Part shown: positions 11,011 to 18,580 of the stretch, piece after piece
How positions within the stretch are numbered: position 1 is the stretch's first letter
Layout of the letters: every line of letters begins with the position of its first letter
Origin: Pseudomaricurvus sp965662505
Lineage (GTDB): Bacteria; Pseudomonadota; Gammaproteobacteria; Pseudomonadales; Cellvibrionaceae
NCBI RefSeq assembly: GCF_965662505.1
Contig: NZ_CBFIHX010000052.1
Coordinates: 1-24,527, forward strand
Direction of reading: 5' to 3'
DNA: 24,527 nucleotides
Notes under the pieces: generated by a model
Databases searched by the model: none
What the model was told of the DNA's origin: nothing
The model's input: only the letters and a program-made list of their open reading frames with translations
Position numbers and translations under genes: made by a program

Positions 11011-12939
11011 TTACTTATCGTCTTTCACTTCTTCAAACTCGGCGTCCACAACACCGTCATCAGCATCTGCTGCGTTATCGGCACCAGCGTCGGCACCTTC
11101 AGCAGCACCCGCCTGAGCGGCTTGCTCAGCGTAGAGTTTCTGAGCCAGAGAGCTGGAAGCTTCGGTCAACTTGGTCGTTGCAGCATCCATCGCTTCTTTG
11201 TCGTCGCCTTTAACAGCAGTTTCCGCTTCGGCCAGAGCCTCTTCAATGGCAGACTTCTCTTCGTCAGTCGCCTTGTCACCAGCTTCTTCCAGAGTCTTCT
11301 TGGTAGCACCAATCAGTCCATCCAGAGTATTGCGAGCGGTTACCAGCTCTTCGAACTTCTTGTCCGCTTCGGCGTTGGCTTCGGCATCCTGTACCATTTG
11401 ATCGATCTCATCATCGCTCAGACCGGAAGAGGCCTTAATGACGATGGACTGCTCTTTGCCAGTGGCTTTGTCTTTCGCGCTCACGTTCAAGATACCGTTC
11501 GCATCGATGTCGAAAGTCACTTCAATCTGAGGCATGCCGCGCTGTGCAGGCGGGATGTCGGCCAGATCGAAACGGCCCAGAGATTTGTTCTGAGACGCTT
11601 GCTTACGCTCACCCTGTACCACGTGAATGGTCACAGCAGTCTGATTGTCTTCAGCAGTTGAGAACACCTGAGACTTCTTGGTTGGGATGGTGGTGTTCTT
11701 CTCAATCAGAGGAGTTGCCACGCCACCCATGGTTTCAATACCCAGAGTCAGAGGACTTACATCCAGCAGCAATACATCTTTCACGTCACCGGCCAGAACC
11801 GCACCTTGAATGGCAGCACCCATGGCAACCGCTTCATCAGGGTTAACATCTTTACGCGCGTCTTTGCCGAAGAACTCAGCCACTTTGGCCTGAACCATTG
11901 GCATGCGGGTTTGACCACCCACCAGAATCACGTCATCGATTTCACTGACTGACAGATCGGCATCGGCCAGAGCCATTTTCAACGGTGCCAGAGAACGAGT
12001 CACCAGCTCTTCAACCAGAGATTCCAGCTTGGAGCGAGTCAGCTTAACGACCAAGTGCTTTGGACCGGTCGCATCAGCCGTAATGTACGGCAGGTTCACT
12101 TCGGTCTGCTGTGAAGAAGACAGCTCAATCTTCGCTTTCTCAGCAGCTTCTTTCAAACGCTGCAGGGCCAGCGGATCGTTGTGCAGATCGATGCTGTTTT
12201 CTTTCTTGAACTCGGCCGCCAAATATTCAATCAGGCGCAAGTCGAAGTCTTCACCACCCAGGAAGGTGTCACCGTTGGTGGCCAGCACTTCAAACTGATG
12301 CTCACCATCCACATCAGCAATTTCAATGATGGAAATATCGAACGTACCACCACCCAGGTCGTAAACCGCAATGGTGCGATCGCCCTGTGCTTTGTCCATG
12401 CCGTAAGCCAGTGCCGCAGCGGTTGGCTCGTTAATAATACGCTTAACGTCCAGACCGGCAATCTTACCGGCATCTTTGGTCGCCTGACGCTGAGAATCGT
12501 TGAAGTAAGCCGGCACGGTAATGACCGCCTCGGTCACCGTCTCGCCCAGATAATCTTCAGCGGTTTTCTTCATTTTCTTCAGGACTTCGGCAGAAATCTG
12601 TGGCGGCGCTTTTTTATCGCCCTTGATTTCTACCCAGGCATCACCGTTGTCAGCCTCAACAATTTTGTAAGGCACCATGGAGATGTCTTTCTGTACAACG
12701 TCGTCTTTGTACTTACGACCAATCAGACGCTTAACCGCGAACAAAGTATTGCTCGGGTTAGTCACAGACTGACGCTTGGCGCTCTGACCGACCAGAATTT
12801 CACTGTCGTCAGTAAAGGCAACAATGGAAGGGGTTGTACGATCGCCTTCAGCGTTCTCAATAACCTTGGCTTTGCCACCCTCAAGTACAGATACACATGA
12901 GTTGGTTGTACCCAGGTCGATACCAATGATTTTACCCAT
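11011..12939 (-). CDS. dnaK: Chaperone DnaK (Hsp70)
   Basis: ATP-driven cytosolic chaperone working with DnaJ and GrpE. From the ATG at 12937-12939 it is 642 residues and begins MGKIIGIDLGTTNSCVSV. An in-frame ATG 21 codons upstream is not supported, because GGAG lies about 9 nt before the chosen start and the Hsp70 N-terminus begins there. Hsp70 signatures are intact: IDLGTTNS near residue 7, VYDLGGGTFDISI near 190 and VILVGGQTRMP near 335. A substrate-binding domain and a helical lid follow, then an acidic tail ending EFEEVKDDK. The 222-bp gap to grpE is repeat-rich. It is probably expressed mainly from the sigma-32 promoter upstream of grpE. Confidence 0.98.
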   Translation of the reverse strand: MGKIIGIDLGTTNSCVSVLEGGKAKVIENAEGDRTTPSIVAFTDDSEILVGQSAKRQSVTNPSNTLFAVKRLIGRKYKDDVVQKDISMVPYKIVEADNGDAWVEIKGDKKAPPQISAEVLKKMKKTAEDYLGETVTEAVITVPAYFNDSQRQATKDAGKIAGLDVKRIINEPTAAALAYGMDKAQGDRTIAVYDLGGGTFDISIIEIADVDGEHQFEVLATNGDTFLGGEDFDLRLIEYLAAEFKKENSIDLHNDPLALQRLKEAAEKAKIELSSSQQTEVNLPYITADATGPKHLVVKLTRSKLESLVEELVTRSLAPLKMALADADLSVSEIDDVILVGGQTRMPMVQAKVAEFFGKDARKDVNPDEAVAMGAAIQGAVLAGDVKDVLLLDVSPLTLGIETMGGVATPLIEKNTTIPTKKSQVFSTAEDNQTAVTIHVVQGERKQASQNKSLGRFDLADIPPAQRGMPQIEVTFDIDANGILNVSAKDKATGKEQSIVIKASSGLSDDEIDQMVQDAEANAEADKKFEELVTARNTLDGLIGATKKTLEEAGDKATDEEKSAIEEALAEAETAVKGDDKEAMDAATTKLTEASSSLAQKLYAEQAAQAGAAEGADAGADNAADADDGVVDAEFEEVKDDK

Positions 12940-13161
12940 TTCGATAATCTCCGAAAATTCGAGCCTGCAACACCGTGCAGGGCTTGTTAAAACATTTCTC
13001 AACCAGTCTCGACTGGCTGTTTCTCAAACTGTTGGTTTCTATATTGGCGCGACTGTCTGTTTTTCAACCCTGAGCGTGAGTTTTTTTCATCGCTCCAACA
13101 CCCGCGCAAGCAGAAATACCTGTTTTTTAAACAAGAACTCTGCTTTCTCAAACAAGAACTC
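12940..13161 (-). other. Repeat-rich grpE-dnaK intergenic region
   Basis: No gene is seen here. The 13-base direct repeat AAACAAGAACTCT occurs at 13129-13141 and 13150-13162, the second copy reaching the first base of the grpE stop codon. TTTCTCAA occurs at 12995, 13020 and 13144. A short hairpin (CCAGT/ACTGG) lies at 13003-13016. A possible weak heat-shock promoter for dnaK is GTTGAAA (minus strand, 13062-13068) 12 bases before CGCCAATAT (13041-13049), a poor match to CCCCATNT. Confidence 0.4.
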
Positions 13162-13746
13162 TTACTTGGCAACCACGACCATTGCCGGACGAACCAGACG
13201 ACCGTGCAGGGTATAACCCTTCTGGAACACATTGATCACGGTGTTCGGCTCAGCGTCCGGGCTTTCTACCATGGTCATGGCCTGATGCAGCTGCGGGTCG
13301 AAAGGCTCGCCCACCGGGTTCAGCGCTTCGATCTTGTGCTTGGTCAGGGTGTCCTGAAAAGACTTCAGCGTCAGCTCAATGCCTTCAACCACTGGCTTCA
13401 GCGACTCATCGTCGACATTCATTGCGTCCAGCGCCCGCTCCAGGTTATCGATCACCGGCAGCAAGTCACTGACCAGCTTTTCCTGACCGAATTTGTGGGC
13501 TTTTTCCACATCCTGCTCGGCGCGGCGACGTGCATTCTGGGCTTCCGCCTGTGCACGCAACTCCTGCTCTTTGGCCTCAATCAGCTGCTGATTGAGGCTC
13601 TCGATTTCGGCCTGAACCGCGTCTACTGTAGGCGCTTCGCCAGCACCGGACTCATTACCGGCTTCGGCCTGTTCGGCTGCTTTCTTCTCGGCAGCCTCAG
13701 CGGCTACCTCTTCCACTTCGGGGGATGTCTGCTGTTCGTCTGACAC
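13162..13746 (-). CDS. grpE: Nucleotide exchange factor GrpE
   Basis: GrpE releases ADP from DnaK and acts as a thermosensor of the chaperone cycle. It is 194 residues. The N-terminal 40 or so residues are acidic and Ala/Glu-rich and probably disordered. A long coiled coil (about 42-90) comes next, then the conserved segment with LLPVIDNLERAL near residue 95. The C-terminal beta domain ends VFQKGYTLHGRLVRPAMVVVAK, the GrpE signature. First gene of grpE-dnaK-dnaJ-dapB; its start codon is about 50 bp after the expected start site of a consensus sigma-32 promoter. It is divergent from recN. Confidence 0.97.
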   Translation of the reverse strand: MSDEQQTSPEVEEVAAEAAEKKAAEQAEAGNESGAGEAPTVDAVQAEIESLNQQLIEAKEQELRAQAEAQNARRRAEQDVEKAHKFGQEKLVSDLLPVIDNLERALDAMNVDDESLKPVVEGIELTLKSFQDTLTKHKIEALNPVGEPFDPQLHQAMTMVESPDAEPNTVINVFQKGYTLHGRLVRPAMVVVAK

Positions 13747-13801
13747 ACTGAACTCCGTATACCAAGATGATTCATAGGGTTATTCATAAGACCTGCTGCC
13801 A

Positions 13802-13829
13802 ATATGGGGCCGCCCGGATATCTTTCAAG
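13802..13829 (-). promoter_or_regulatory. Sigma-32 (heat-shock) promoter of grpE-dnaK-dnaJ
   Basis: On the minus strand CTTGAA (13824-13829) is followed by 14 bases and CCCCATAT (13802-13809). This matches the RpoH consensus CTTGAAA/CCCCATNT in both boxes with normal spacing. The expected transcript start is near 13795, giving a leader of about 50 bases before grpE. Confidence 0.92.
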
Positions 13830-13909
13830 GGCTCCCAAACATCTTTCGGGCACATCCGACATCTTTCAGAGGGAGTAGAGCGCAAGTTTCATAGGGAGTA
13901 GCGCACAAG
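13820..13909. repeat. Two families of short direct repeats between grpE and recN
   Basis: ATCTTTC (GAAAGAT on the grpE strand) occurs at 13820-13826, 13841-13847 and 13861-13867, spaced 21 and 20 bp. The first copy overlaps the sigma-32 -35 box. Next to it a near-duplicate of about 16 bases, beginning GGGAGTAG, occurs at 13871-13886 and 13894-13909. The roughly two-helical-turn spacing would suit a DNA-binding protein, but no regulator is identified. Confidence 0.55.
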
Positions 13910-13931
13910 GGATTTGCCTGCACCGTAAAAC

Positions 13932-13951
13932 TACTGTACAAATAAACATGG
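13932..13951 (+). promoter_or_regulatory. LexA (SOS) box in front of recN
   Basis: TACTGTACAAATAAACATGG has the layout CTGT-N8-ACAT and differs from the LexA core CTGT-N8-ACAG only in the last base. It lies 50 bp before the recN start, and recN is a classical SOS gene, so repression by LexA is likely. Confidence 0.75.
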
Positions 13952-14001
13952 TTAAATGATAAATTCCCACCCACAACCGTCTTTGCGTCAGGAGTAATAC
14001 C

Positions 14002-15666
14002 ATGCTGACCCACCTCAGCGTTCAGAACTTCACCCTGGTGGATGCCCTTGAGCTCGAACTCAACCGCGGCATGACCGCCATCACCGGCGAAACCGGTGCC
14101 GGCAAATCCATCCTGCTGGATGCCCTGGGACTGACGCTGGGCGATCGGGCCGATCCGGATCGGGTCAGACACGGCCGGCAACGCGCCGACATTTGCGCCA
14201 CCTTTGACGTTTCGGACATCCCCCGCGCCCGCCAGTGGCTGGACGACCACGATCTGGACAGCGACAGCGATTGCCTGCTGCGCCGGGTAGTGACCCGTGA
14301 AGGACGCTCCAGAGGTTACATCAACGGCCAGCCGGTACCGCTGGGGCAACTCAAAGAACTGGGCGAGATGCTGATCGATATTCACAGCCAGCACGCTCAC
14401 CAGTCACTCCTGAAAAAAGACACTCACCGCCGCCTGCTGGACGACTACGCCAACCACCAGTCGTTGGCACGACAGTGCAAAACCCTCTACCGCGATTGGC
14501 AGGAAGCCCAAAAACACTTTGAAGAGTGGCGGGACAACGCCGAAGAAATCACTGCCCGCACCCAACTTCTGCGCTATCAGGTTCAGGAACTGGACGCTTT
14601 GGCACTGGAAGACAACGAACTGGAGGCCATGGAGGCCGAACAGCGGCAATTGGCCAGCGCCGACACCCTGCTGCAAAACAGCCAACTGGCCGCACAGATC
14701 TGTGACGACGAGGAAGGTGGACTGCTCACCACGCTGGGCAAAGCCCTGCACCTGCTGCAGGACCTGAACGACAAACCCCAGGCATTGTGTAGCGCCGAAG
14801 AGCTGCTGCTCAGCGCCCAAATCCAGATTCAGGAAGCTCAGAGTGAAATTAACCACCACATCGACAGCTTCGAGATGGACCCCGAGCGACTGACGTTTAT
14901 CGAGGAGCGCCTGTCCAGCTGTTACGACATCGCCCGCAAACACCGAATCTCTCCCTCGGAGCTACAAACACTGCATCAGGATCTGGCCAATGAACTGGAA
15001 CAACTGGACGGCAGCGAGGGCCAACTGGATGAACTGGAGGCCCAAGCTACAGCCTGCCAGTCCGCTTATATGGCTTGCGCCGAAAAGCTGTCCAACCAGC
15101 GCCACAAGGCCGCCAAACAACTGCAAAAAGCCATCAATGAACAACTGCACGCACTCGCTATGCAGAACGCGCAACTGGCCATCCAGCTGCACAGCAGCCC
15201 TGAGCACGCCAGCCCACACGGACTGGATGACATCGAGTTCTTAATCAGCACCAACCCCGGCCAAAGCCCCAAAGCACTGGCTAAAGTGGCGTCCGGCGGC
15301 GAGCTGTCTCGCGTCAGCCTGGCCATTCAGGTGGTGACCGCACGCAGCTCCACCACCCCCACCCTGGTGTTTGACGAAGTGGATGTGGGCATCGGCGGCG
15401 CCACCGCTGACGTGGTAGGTGATCTATTACGTCAGCTGGGCCATCAGGGACAGGTACTGTGCGTCACCCACTTGCCGCAGGTTGCCAGCAAAGGACATCA
15501 GCATCTGCAGGTGCACAAGGAAACCGACAAGACATCAGCTCAGACGGCACTGATTCAGCTCAATGGGGATGACAAGATTATGGAGATTGCGCGCATGATG
15601 GGCGGGGCTCAGATGACGAAACAAACCATCGCCCACGCGCGAGAAATGTTGGAAATGGCAGATTAA
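14002..15666 (+). CDS. recN: DNA repair protein RecN
   Basis: SMC-like ATPase involved in recombinational repair of double-strand breaks. It is 554 residues, the family length. Walker A is GETGAGKS (residues 29-36). A long, helical, Gln/Glu/Leu-rich coiled-coil middle (about 150-370) follows. The ABC signature SGGELSR lies near 430 and Walker B TLVFDEVD near 455. The start MLTHLSVQNFTLVDALELEL is canonical for RecN, and AGGAG lies about 7 nt upstream of the ATG. It is transcribed divergently from grpE behind a LexA-type box. It converges on the unknown gene at 15700-16254 with only 33 bp between the stops and no evident terminator there. Confidence 0.97.
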   Translation: MLTHLSVQNFTLVDALELELNRGMTAITGETGAGKSILLDALGLTLGDRADPDRVRHGRQRADICATFDVSDIPRARQWLDDHDLDSDSDCLLRRVVTREGRSRGYINGQPVPLGQLKELGEMLIDIHSQHAHQSLLKKDTHRRLLDDYANHQSLARQCKTLYRDWQEAQKHFEEWRDNAEEITARTQLLRYQVQELDALALEDNELEAMEAEQRQLASADTLLQNSQLAAQICDDEEGGLLTTLGKALHLLQDLNDKPQALCSAEELLLSAQIQIQEAQSEINHHIDSFEMDPERLTFIEERLSSCYDIARKHRISPSELQTLHQDLANELEQLDGSEGQLDELEAQATACQSAYMACAEKLSNQRHKAAKQLQKAINEQLHALAMQNAQLAIQLHSSPEHASPHGLDDIEFLISTNPGQSPKALAKVASGGELSRVSLAIQVVTARSSTTPTLVFDEVDVGIGGATADVVGDLLRQLGHQGQVLCVTHLPQVASKGHQHLQVHKETDKTSAQTALIQLNGDDKIMEIARMMGGAQMTKQTIAHAREMLEMAD

Positions 15667-15699
15667 GACTGCCATAACAGACCAAACCTCTTTAGAAGA

Positions 15700-16254
15700 T
15701 CAAGCCTCGGCAGAGGAATCCGCTGGAGAGTCTTTAGGCTCACCGCGCAACTGCTCATACTGATCCGGATCGACAAACATCAATTTAAAAATGATGTCTT
15801 CCTTCTTGCCCGGCTCAATACAGACAACCAGCACATTATACTGCTCATCAATCTTTACCACACCCGGCTGGTGCACCAGCGTACCGCCGGTTGCCTGATT
15901 GGTGAGGATATTCAGATCTTTCTTGGCCTTGATGGTTTGACCGATTTGATTCAGCATCGCTTTCAAAACCGCTTCAAACACCGGAAACCCAAATCCGCCA
16001 CCTTTGAACTCGGAGTAATCCAGCTCCAGTGACATGGGCACTTCCAGAGAATCTTGCACCTCTCCTTCGGCGTTTTTATTGGTCAGCGTCAAGGCACCCA
16101 AAGGGATTCGCTTGCCATGCTTCAGATCTTTTAACAGCGCCTTGGCTTTATCCGCAGGCTGTTTAACAAACGCCTGATGCATGATGCCACAACCGAGATC
16201 CAGCACCTGAACCATGTTGAGATTAAATTTTTTGGGGGTTTGAGCGTCGCTCAT
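15700..16254 (-). CDS. Uncharacterised 184-residue protein between recN and fur
   Basis: I do not recognise the family. The protein is soluble-looking, with no signal peptide or membrane segment. It has a conserved-looking core (about residues 8-168, starting NLNMVQVLDLGCGIM) and a disordered acidic tail (PKDSPADSSAEA). A Gly/Phe-rich patch, FKGGGFGFPVFEAVL, lies near residue 84, and Cys22 and Cys146 are the only cysteines seen. Codon use and intact length suggest a real gene. The ATG at 16252-16254 has a GAGG about 11 nt upstream, but that GAGG could pair with CCTC next to the start, so translation may be weak or controlled. It follows fur by 122 bp, with a hairpin between them, and converges on recN. 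Alternative starts were not supported. Confidence 0.8.
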   Translation of the reverse strand: MSDAQTPKKFNLNMVQVLDLGCGIMHQAFVKQPADKAKALLKDLKHGKRIPLGALTLTNKNAEGEVQDSLEVPMSLELDYSEFKGGGFGFPVFEAVLKAMLNQIGQTIKAKKDLNILTNQATGGTLVHQPGVVKIDEQYNVLVVCIEPGKKEDIIFKLMFVDPDQYEQLRGEPKDSPADSSAEA

Positions 16255-16340
16255 AAGGAGGGGTACCTCTTTGATACGTAGGGATCTAGCCGTACGTTTG
16301 TTGTTATTAAAATATCAAATCCGCGCAGAACAGGCTTTTA

Positions 16341-16367
16341 CAAGCCCGAGCATCTGTCTCGGGCTTG
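16341..16367 (-). terminator. Hairpin after fur
   Basis: A perfect 10-bp stem (16341-16350 with 16358-16367) encloses a 7-base loop, about 10 bp past the fur stop. It is GC-rich and strong but lacks a good T-run on either strand, so termination may be partial and the downstream unknown gene could receive fur transcripts. Confidence 0.65.
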
Positions 16368-16376
16368 CTGTATTGA

Positions 16377-16784
16377 TCAGGCCTTGGGCTTAACGTAAAG
16401 CACCAGGCTATGACCGGTAATGTCATAACCATGCTTCTCAGCAATCGCCACCTGCAGCTTTTCAATCTCATCGTTGTGAAACTCGATGACCTTGCCAGTT
16501 TCCACACAAACCATGTGGTCATGATGGTCGCCACGGTCCAGTTCAAAAACTGAATGCCCGCCATCAAAGTTGTGGCGTTCCACCAGTCCCGCGGTTTCAA
16601 ACTGGGTCAAAACGCGATAAACCGTTGCCAGCCCTACATCTTCATCCGCTTCCATCAATTGCTTGTAAACGTCTTCCGCGCTCAGGTGACGTTGATCCGA
16701 GGCCTCAAGCATCTGCAAAATTTTGACACGAGGTAAAGTTACTTTTAAACCTGCTTTACGCAGTTCCTGGTTTTGATCCGCCAT
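16377..16784 (-). CDS. fur: Ferric uptake regulator Fur
   Basis: Fe2+-dependent homodimeric repressor of iron uptake genes. It is 135 residues with an N-terminal winged helix (about 1-84, with the DNA-reading segment GLATVYRVLTQFE) and a C-terminal dimerisation domain. The metal residues His33, Glu81, His90, Glu101 and His87, Asp89, Glu108, His125 line up with those of Pseudomonas aeruginosa Fur, offset by one. Like that protein it reads MVCVETG where E. coli Fur has the CxxC zinc site, so only one of those cysteines (Cys93) remains. AGAGG precedes the ATG by 5 nt. It is divergent from bamE across 140 bp, the common Pseudomonas arrangement. It may regulate the TonB-dependent receptor further along, but I saw no clear Fur box. 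Confidence 0.97.
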   Translation of the reverse strand: MADQNQELRKAGLKVTLPRVKILQMLEASDQRHLSAEDVYKQLMEADEDVGLATVYRVLTQFETAGLVERHNFDGGHSVFELDRGDHHDHMVCVETGKVIEFHNDEIEKLQVAIAEKHGYDITGHSLVLYVKPKA

Positions 16785-16924
16785 GATTGCCTCTAATTCG
16801 AATGTTCTATGTCAAAATCTGAATGTTAAGCCAAGTGTTTCCGGAAAATACTGCCGGAAGTCTTCTCAGCGTCGCCAATGATCAGGTATTATCCCCGTTC
16901 ACTCTACCTTGTGGAACCCCTGCT

Positions 16925-17320
16925 ATGCAAAAACACGTACGACGCCTCTTTCTCGCCACTTCACTGCTCTTACTGGCCGGCTGCCAGTACTTTCAGTTCC
17001 CAGGCGTGTACAAAATTGACATCCAGCAGGGCAACATTGTGACCCAGGAGATGATTGACCAGCTGAAGCCAGGCATGACCAAACGTCAGGTTCGTTATGT
17101 TATGGGCACACCGCTGATCGAAGATACCTTCAACCCTAACCGCTGGGACTATTATTACAGTATGGCTCCGGGCAAGGGAGAGCTGGTTAAAGAGCGCGTG
17201 AGCATCTATTTTGAAGGCGACTCACTGTCTTACTTCAGTGGCGATTACTCTCCCTCTGCTGCCACTTCAAATGCAGCAACCTCAGAGACAACCGACACCT
17301 CGACAGAAGCCAGCGAGTAA
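16925..17320 (+). CDS. bamE: Outer-membrane assembly lipoprotein BamE (SmpA/OmlA)
   Basis: Lipoprotein of the BAM complex that inserts beta-barrel proteins into the outer membrane. From the ATG at 16925-16927 it is 131 residues. A basic start (MQKHVRRL) and a hydrophobic stretch lead to the lipobox LLAGC, with lipid-modified Cys20. The SmpA/OmlA domain follows, including GNIVTQEMIDQLKPGMTKRQV and VMGTPLIEDTFNPNRWDYYY. The Ser/Thr/Ala-rich tail (about 110-131) is probably disordered. A 34-codon upstream extension in frame would bury the signal peptide and is rejected. Only a weak GGA lies upstream of the chosen ATG. It is divergent from fur and convergent with rnfH. Confidence 0.95.
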   Translation: MQKHVRRLFLATSLLLLAGCQYFQFPGVYKIDIQQGNIVTQEMIDQLKPGMTKRQVRYVMGTPLIEDTFNPNRWDYYYSMAPGKGELVKERVSIYFEGDSLSYFSGDYSPSAATSNAATSETTDTSTEASE

Positions 17321-17383
17321 CGGCTTCTTTCTAGCTAGCTCTTATAAGCAACTAAGCATCTGACTTAACATCCGCTGATGCAT

Positions 17384-17412
17384 AAGCGGCTGCCTCAACA
17401 GGTTAGCCGCTT
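17384..17412. other. Hairpin between convergent bamE and rnfH
   Basis: An 8-bp stem AAGCGGCT/AGCCGCTT (17384-17391 with 17405-17412) has a loop containing a further CCT/AGG pairing. It has no T-run on either strand, so it is at best a weak bidirectional terminator in the 153-bp gap. Confidence 0.4.
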
Positions 17413-17473
17413 GCGACGGCCCCTCTGTTAACGACGCGCTTATCTTTTAAAACAGGCTCATCTTGTAGGCAGG

Positions 17474-17806
17474 CTAGCCTTCTTTTTCTGCAGCCTGTTT
17501 GGCTTTTGCAGCGCGCTTGCGGCGAACCTCTTTCGGATCCGAGGTCAACGGCCGATAAATTTCCACCCGGTCTCCCGGATGCAATTCGTGCTCGTTCGCC
17601 TTTTTCAGACCTTTTGTCCCCAAAGCTTGCCCAAAGATGCCCATCTTGGCCGTTTCGTAGTCGATGCCCGGAAACTCTTTTTCCAGGCCAGAGCGCTTCG
17701 CTGCCTGCAAGGCTGTTGTTCCCGGCTGCACCAGCAACTCGACAATCTTTTGTTTTTTCGGCTCGGCGTAAGCCACTTCAACCGTAATCATTTCTATATC
17801 AGACAT
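17474..17806 (-). CDS. rnfH: RnfH family protein (RatB, UPF0125)
   Basis: Small ubiquitin-like (beta-grasp) protein of unknown biochemical role. It is named for its link to rnf operons and for its place beside ratA. From the ATG at 17804-17806 it is 110 residues. The family pattern is clear: ITVEVAYAEPKKQ at the start, GTTALQAAKRSG and FPGIDYETAKMGIFGQ in the middle, and HPGDRVEIYRPLTSDPKEVRRKRA near the end, followed by a Lys/Ala-rich tail. An ATG four codons earlier is possible, but GGGG lies 6 nt before the chosen one. It follows ratA by 39 bp with no terminator between, so the two are probably cotranscribed. Confidence 0.93.
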   Translation of the reverse strand: MSDIEMITVEVAYAEPKKQKIVELLVQPGTTALQAAKRSGLEKEFPGIDYETAKMGIFGQALGTKGLKKANEHELHPGDRVEIYRPLTSDPKEVRRKRAAKAKQAAEKEG

Positions 17807-17845
17807 ATCAATCCCCATCCGGCATTGCGTTAACCGGTCAGCCTG

Positions 17846-18277
17846 CTAACCATAAACCTGCTGAGCGCGACGGCAAAGACCATCGACCAGCTCATTGGCC
17901 ACCGACTCAAACCACTTGCCTGCGGCTCTGGCCACCAGACCATTGGCAAATTCAAATTCCAGATCCAACGACACCTTACAGGCGTTTTCCGCCAGTGCCC
18001 GAAAGCTCCACACACCTTTCAACTGCCGAAACGGACCTTCCACCAATCGCATATCCATGGATTGCGGTGCGATCAGATGGTTGCGAGTGGTAAAGCTGTA
18101 GCGCATACCCATCTTGCTTAGATCCAGTCGCGCAGTAATTTCCGTCTCACTACGCTCCAGCACCTCGGCCCCAACACAGCCATCCATATAGTGCGGATAA
18201 GCTTCGATATCATTGACCAAATCGAACATCTTCTGGTCAGAATAGGCCACGAGGGCGCTGCGATGTATTTCAGTCAC
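17846..18277 (-). CDS. ratA: RatA family ribosome-association toxin / START-domain protein (GTG start)
   Basis: Polyketide-cyclase/START-like protein. E. coli RatA is reported to bind the 50S subunit and block 70S formation, while related proteins are linked to coenzyme Q binding, so the physiological role is uncertain. From GTG at 18275-18277 it is 143 residues and begins (M)TEIHRSALVAYSDQKMFDLV, matching the family start. GGAG lies 5 nt upstream of the GTG. An ATG at 18421 in frame would add 48 unrelated residues and is rejected. Conserved blocks are DLVNDIEAYPHYMDGCVGA, FTTRNHLIAPQSMDMRLVEGPFRQLKG and LDLEFEFANGLV near the C-terminus. It leads the ratA-rnfH pair and is divergent from an NSS transporter gene where smpB would be expected. 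Confidence 0.93.
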   Translation of the reverse strand: MTEIHRSALVAYSDQKMFDLVNDIEAYPHYMDGCVGAEVLERSETEITARLDLSKMGMRYSFTTRNHLIAPQSMDMRLVEGPFRQLKGVWSFRALAENACKVSLDLEFEFANGLVARAAGKWFESVANELVDGLCRRAQQVYG

Positions 18278-18431
18278 TGGGGCTCCGTCTGCGTCTTGCA
18301 AGGTCAGCATCATTGGCGGCCGATTGTAGAGACTCACCGTACACTTGCCAAGAAGCTCAACTCTCGCAGCCCCCGAGGCTGCAATACTGGAACACTGGCC
18401 GCCAAAGTTGCTAATATCCAACCATACTATT

Positions 18432-18472
18432 CAGTAGCAGGCTTTAAAACCGACAGTAGCAGACCTTATAAC
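18432..18472 (+). promoter_or_regulatory. Candidate promoter with operator-like repeats for the NSS transporter gene
   Basis: TTTAAA (18443-18448) is 18 bp before TATAAC (18467-18472), a fair sigma-70 promoter. The 9-base direct repeat CAGTAGCAG occurs at 18432-18440 and 18454-18462, spaced 22 bp, one copy before the -35 and one inside the spacer, as expected of an operator. The rest of the 303-bp ratA/transporter gap (18278-18580) holds no gene that I can support. Confidence 0.5.
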
Positions 18473-18580
18473 TGAAACTCACTCTGGATAACGCAAAACG
18501 ACTCCAGATGATGAGTCAACACACCGGGCCTGCACTGAACATGCCTCACCAATAAGCAACACGACAACAAAGAGATCAGC

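Noticed and set aside
13825..14400. Minus-strand frame of 191 codons spanning the recN start
   Set aside because: Mostly antisense to recN and crosses the grpE/recN promoter region.
16341..16367. Strong bidirectional terminator after fur
   Set aside because: The stem is strong but there is no T-run on either strand, so only a weak or partial terminator is claimed.
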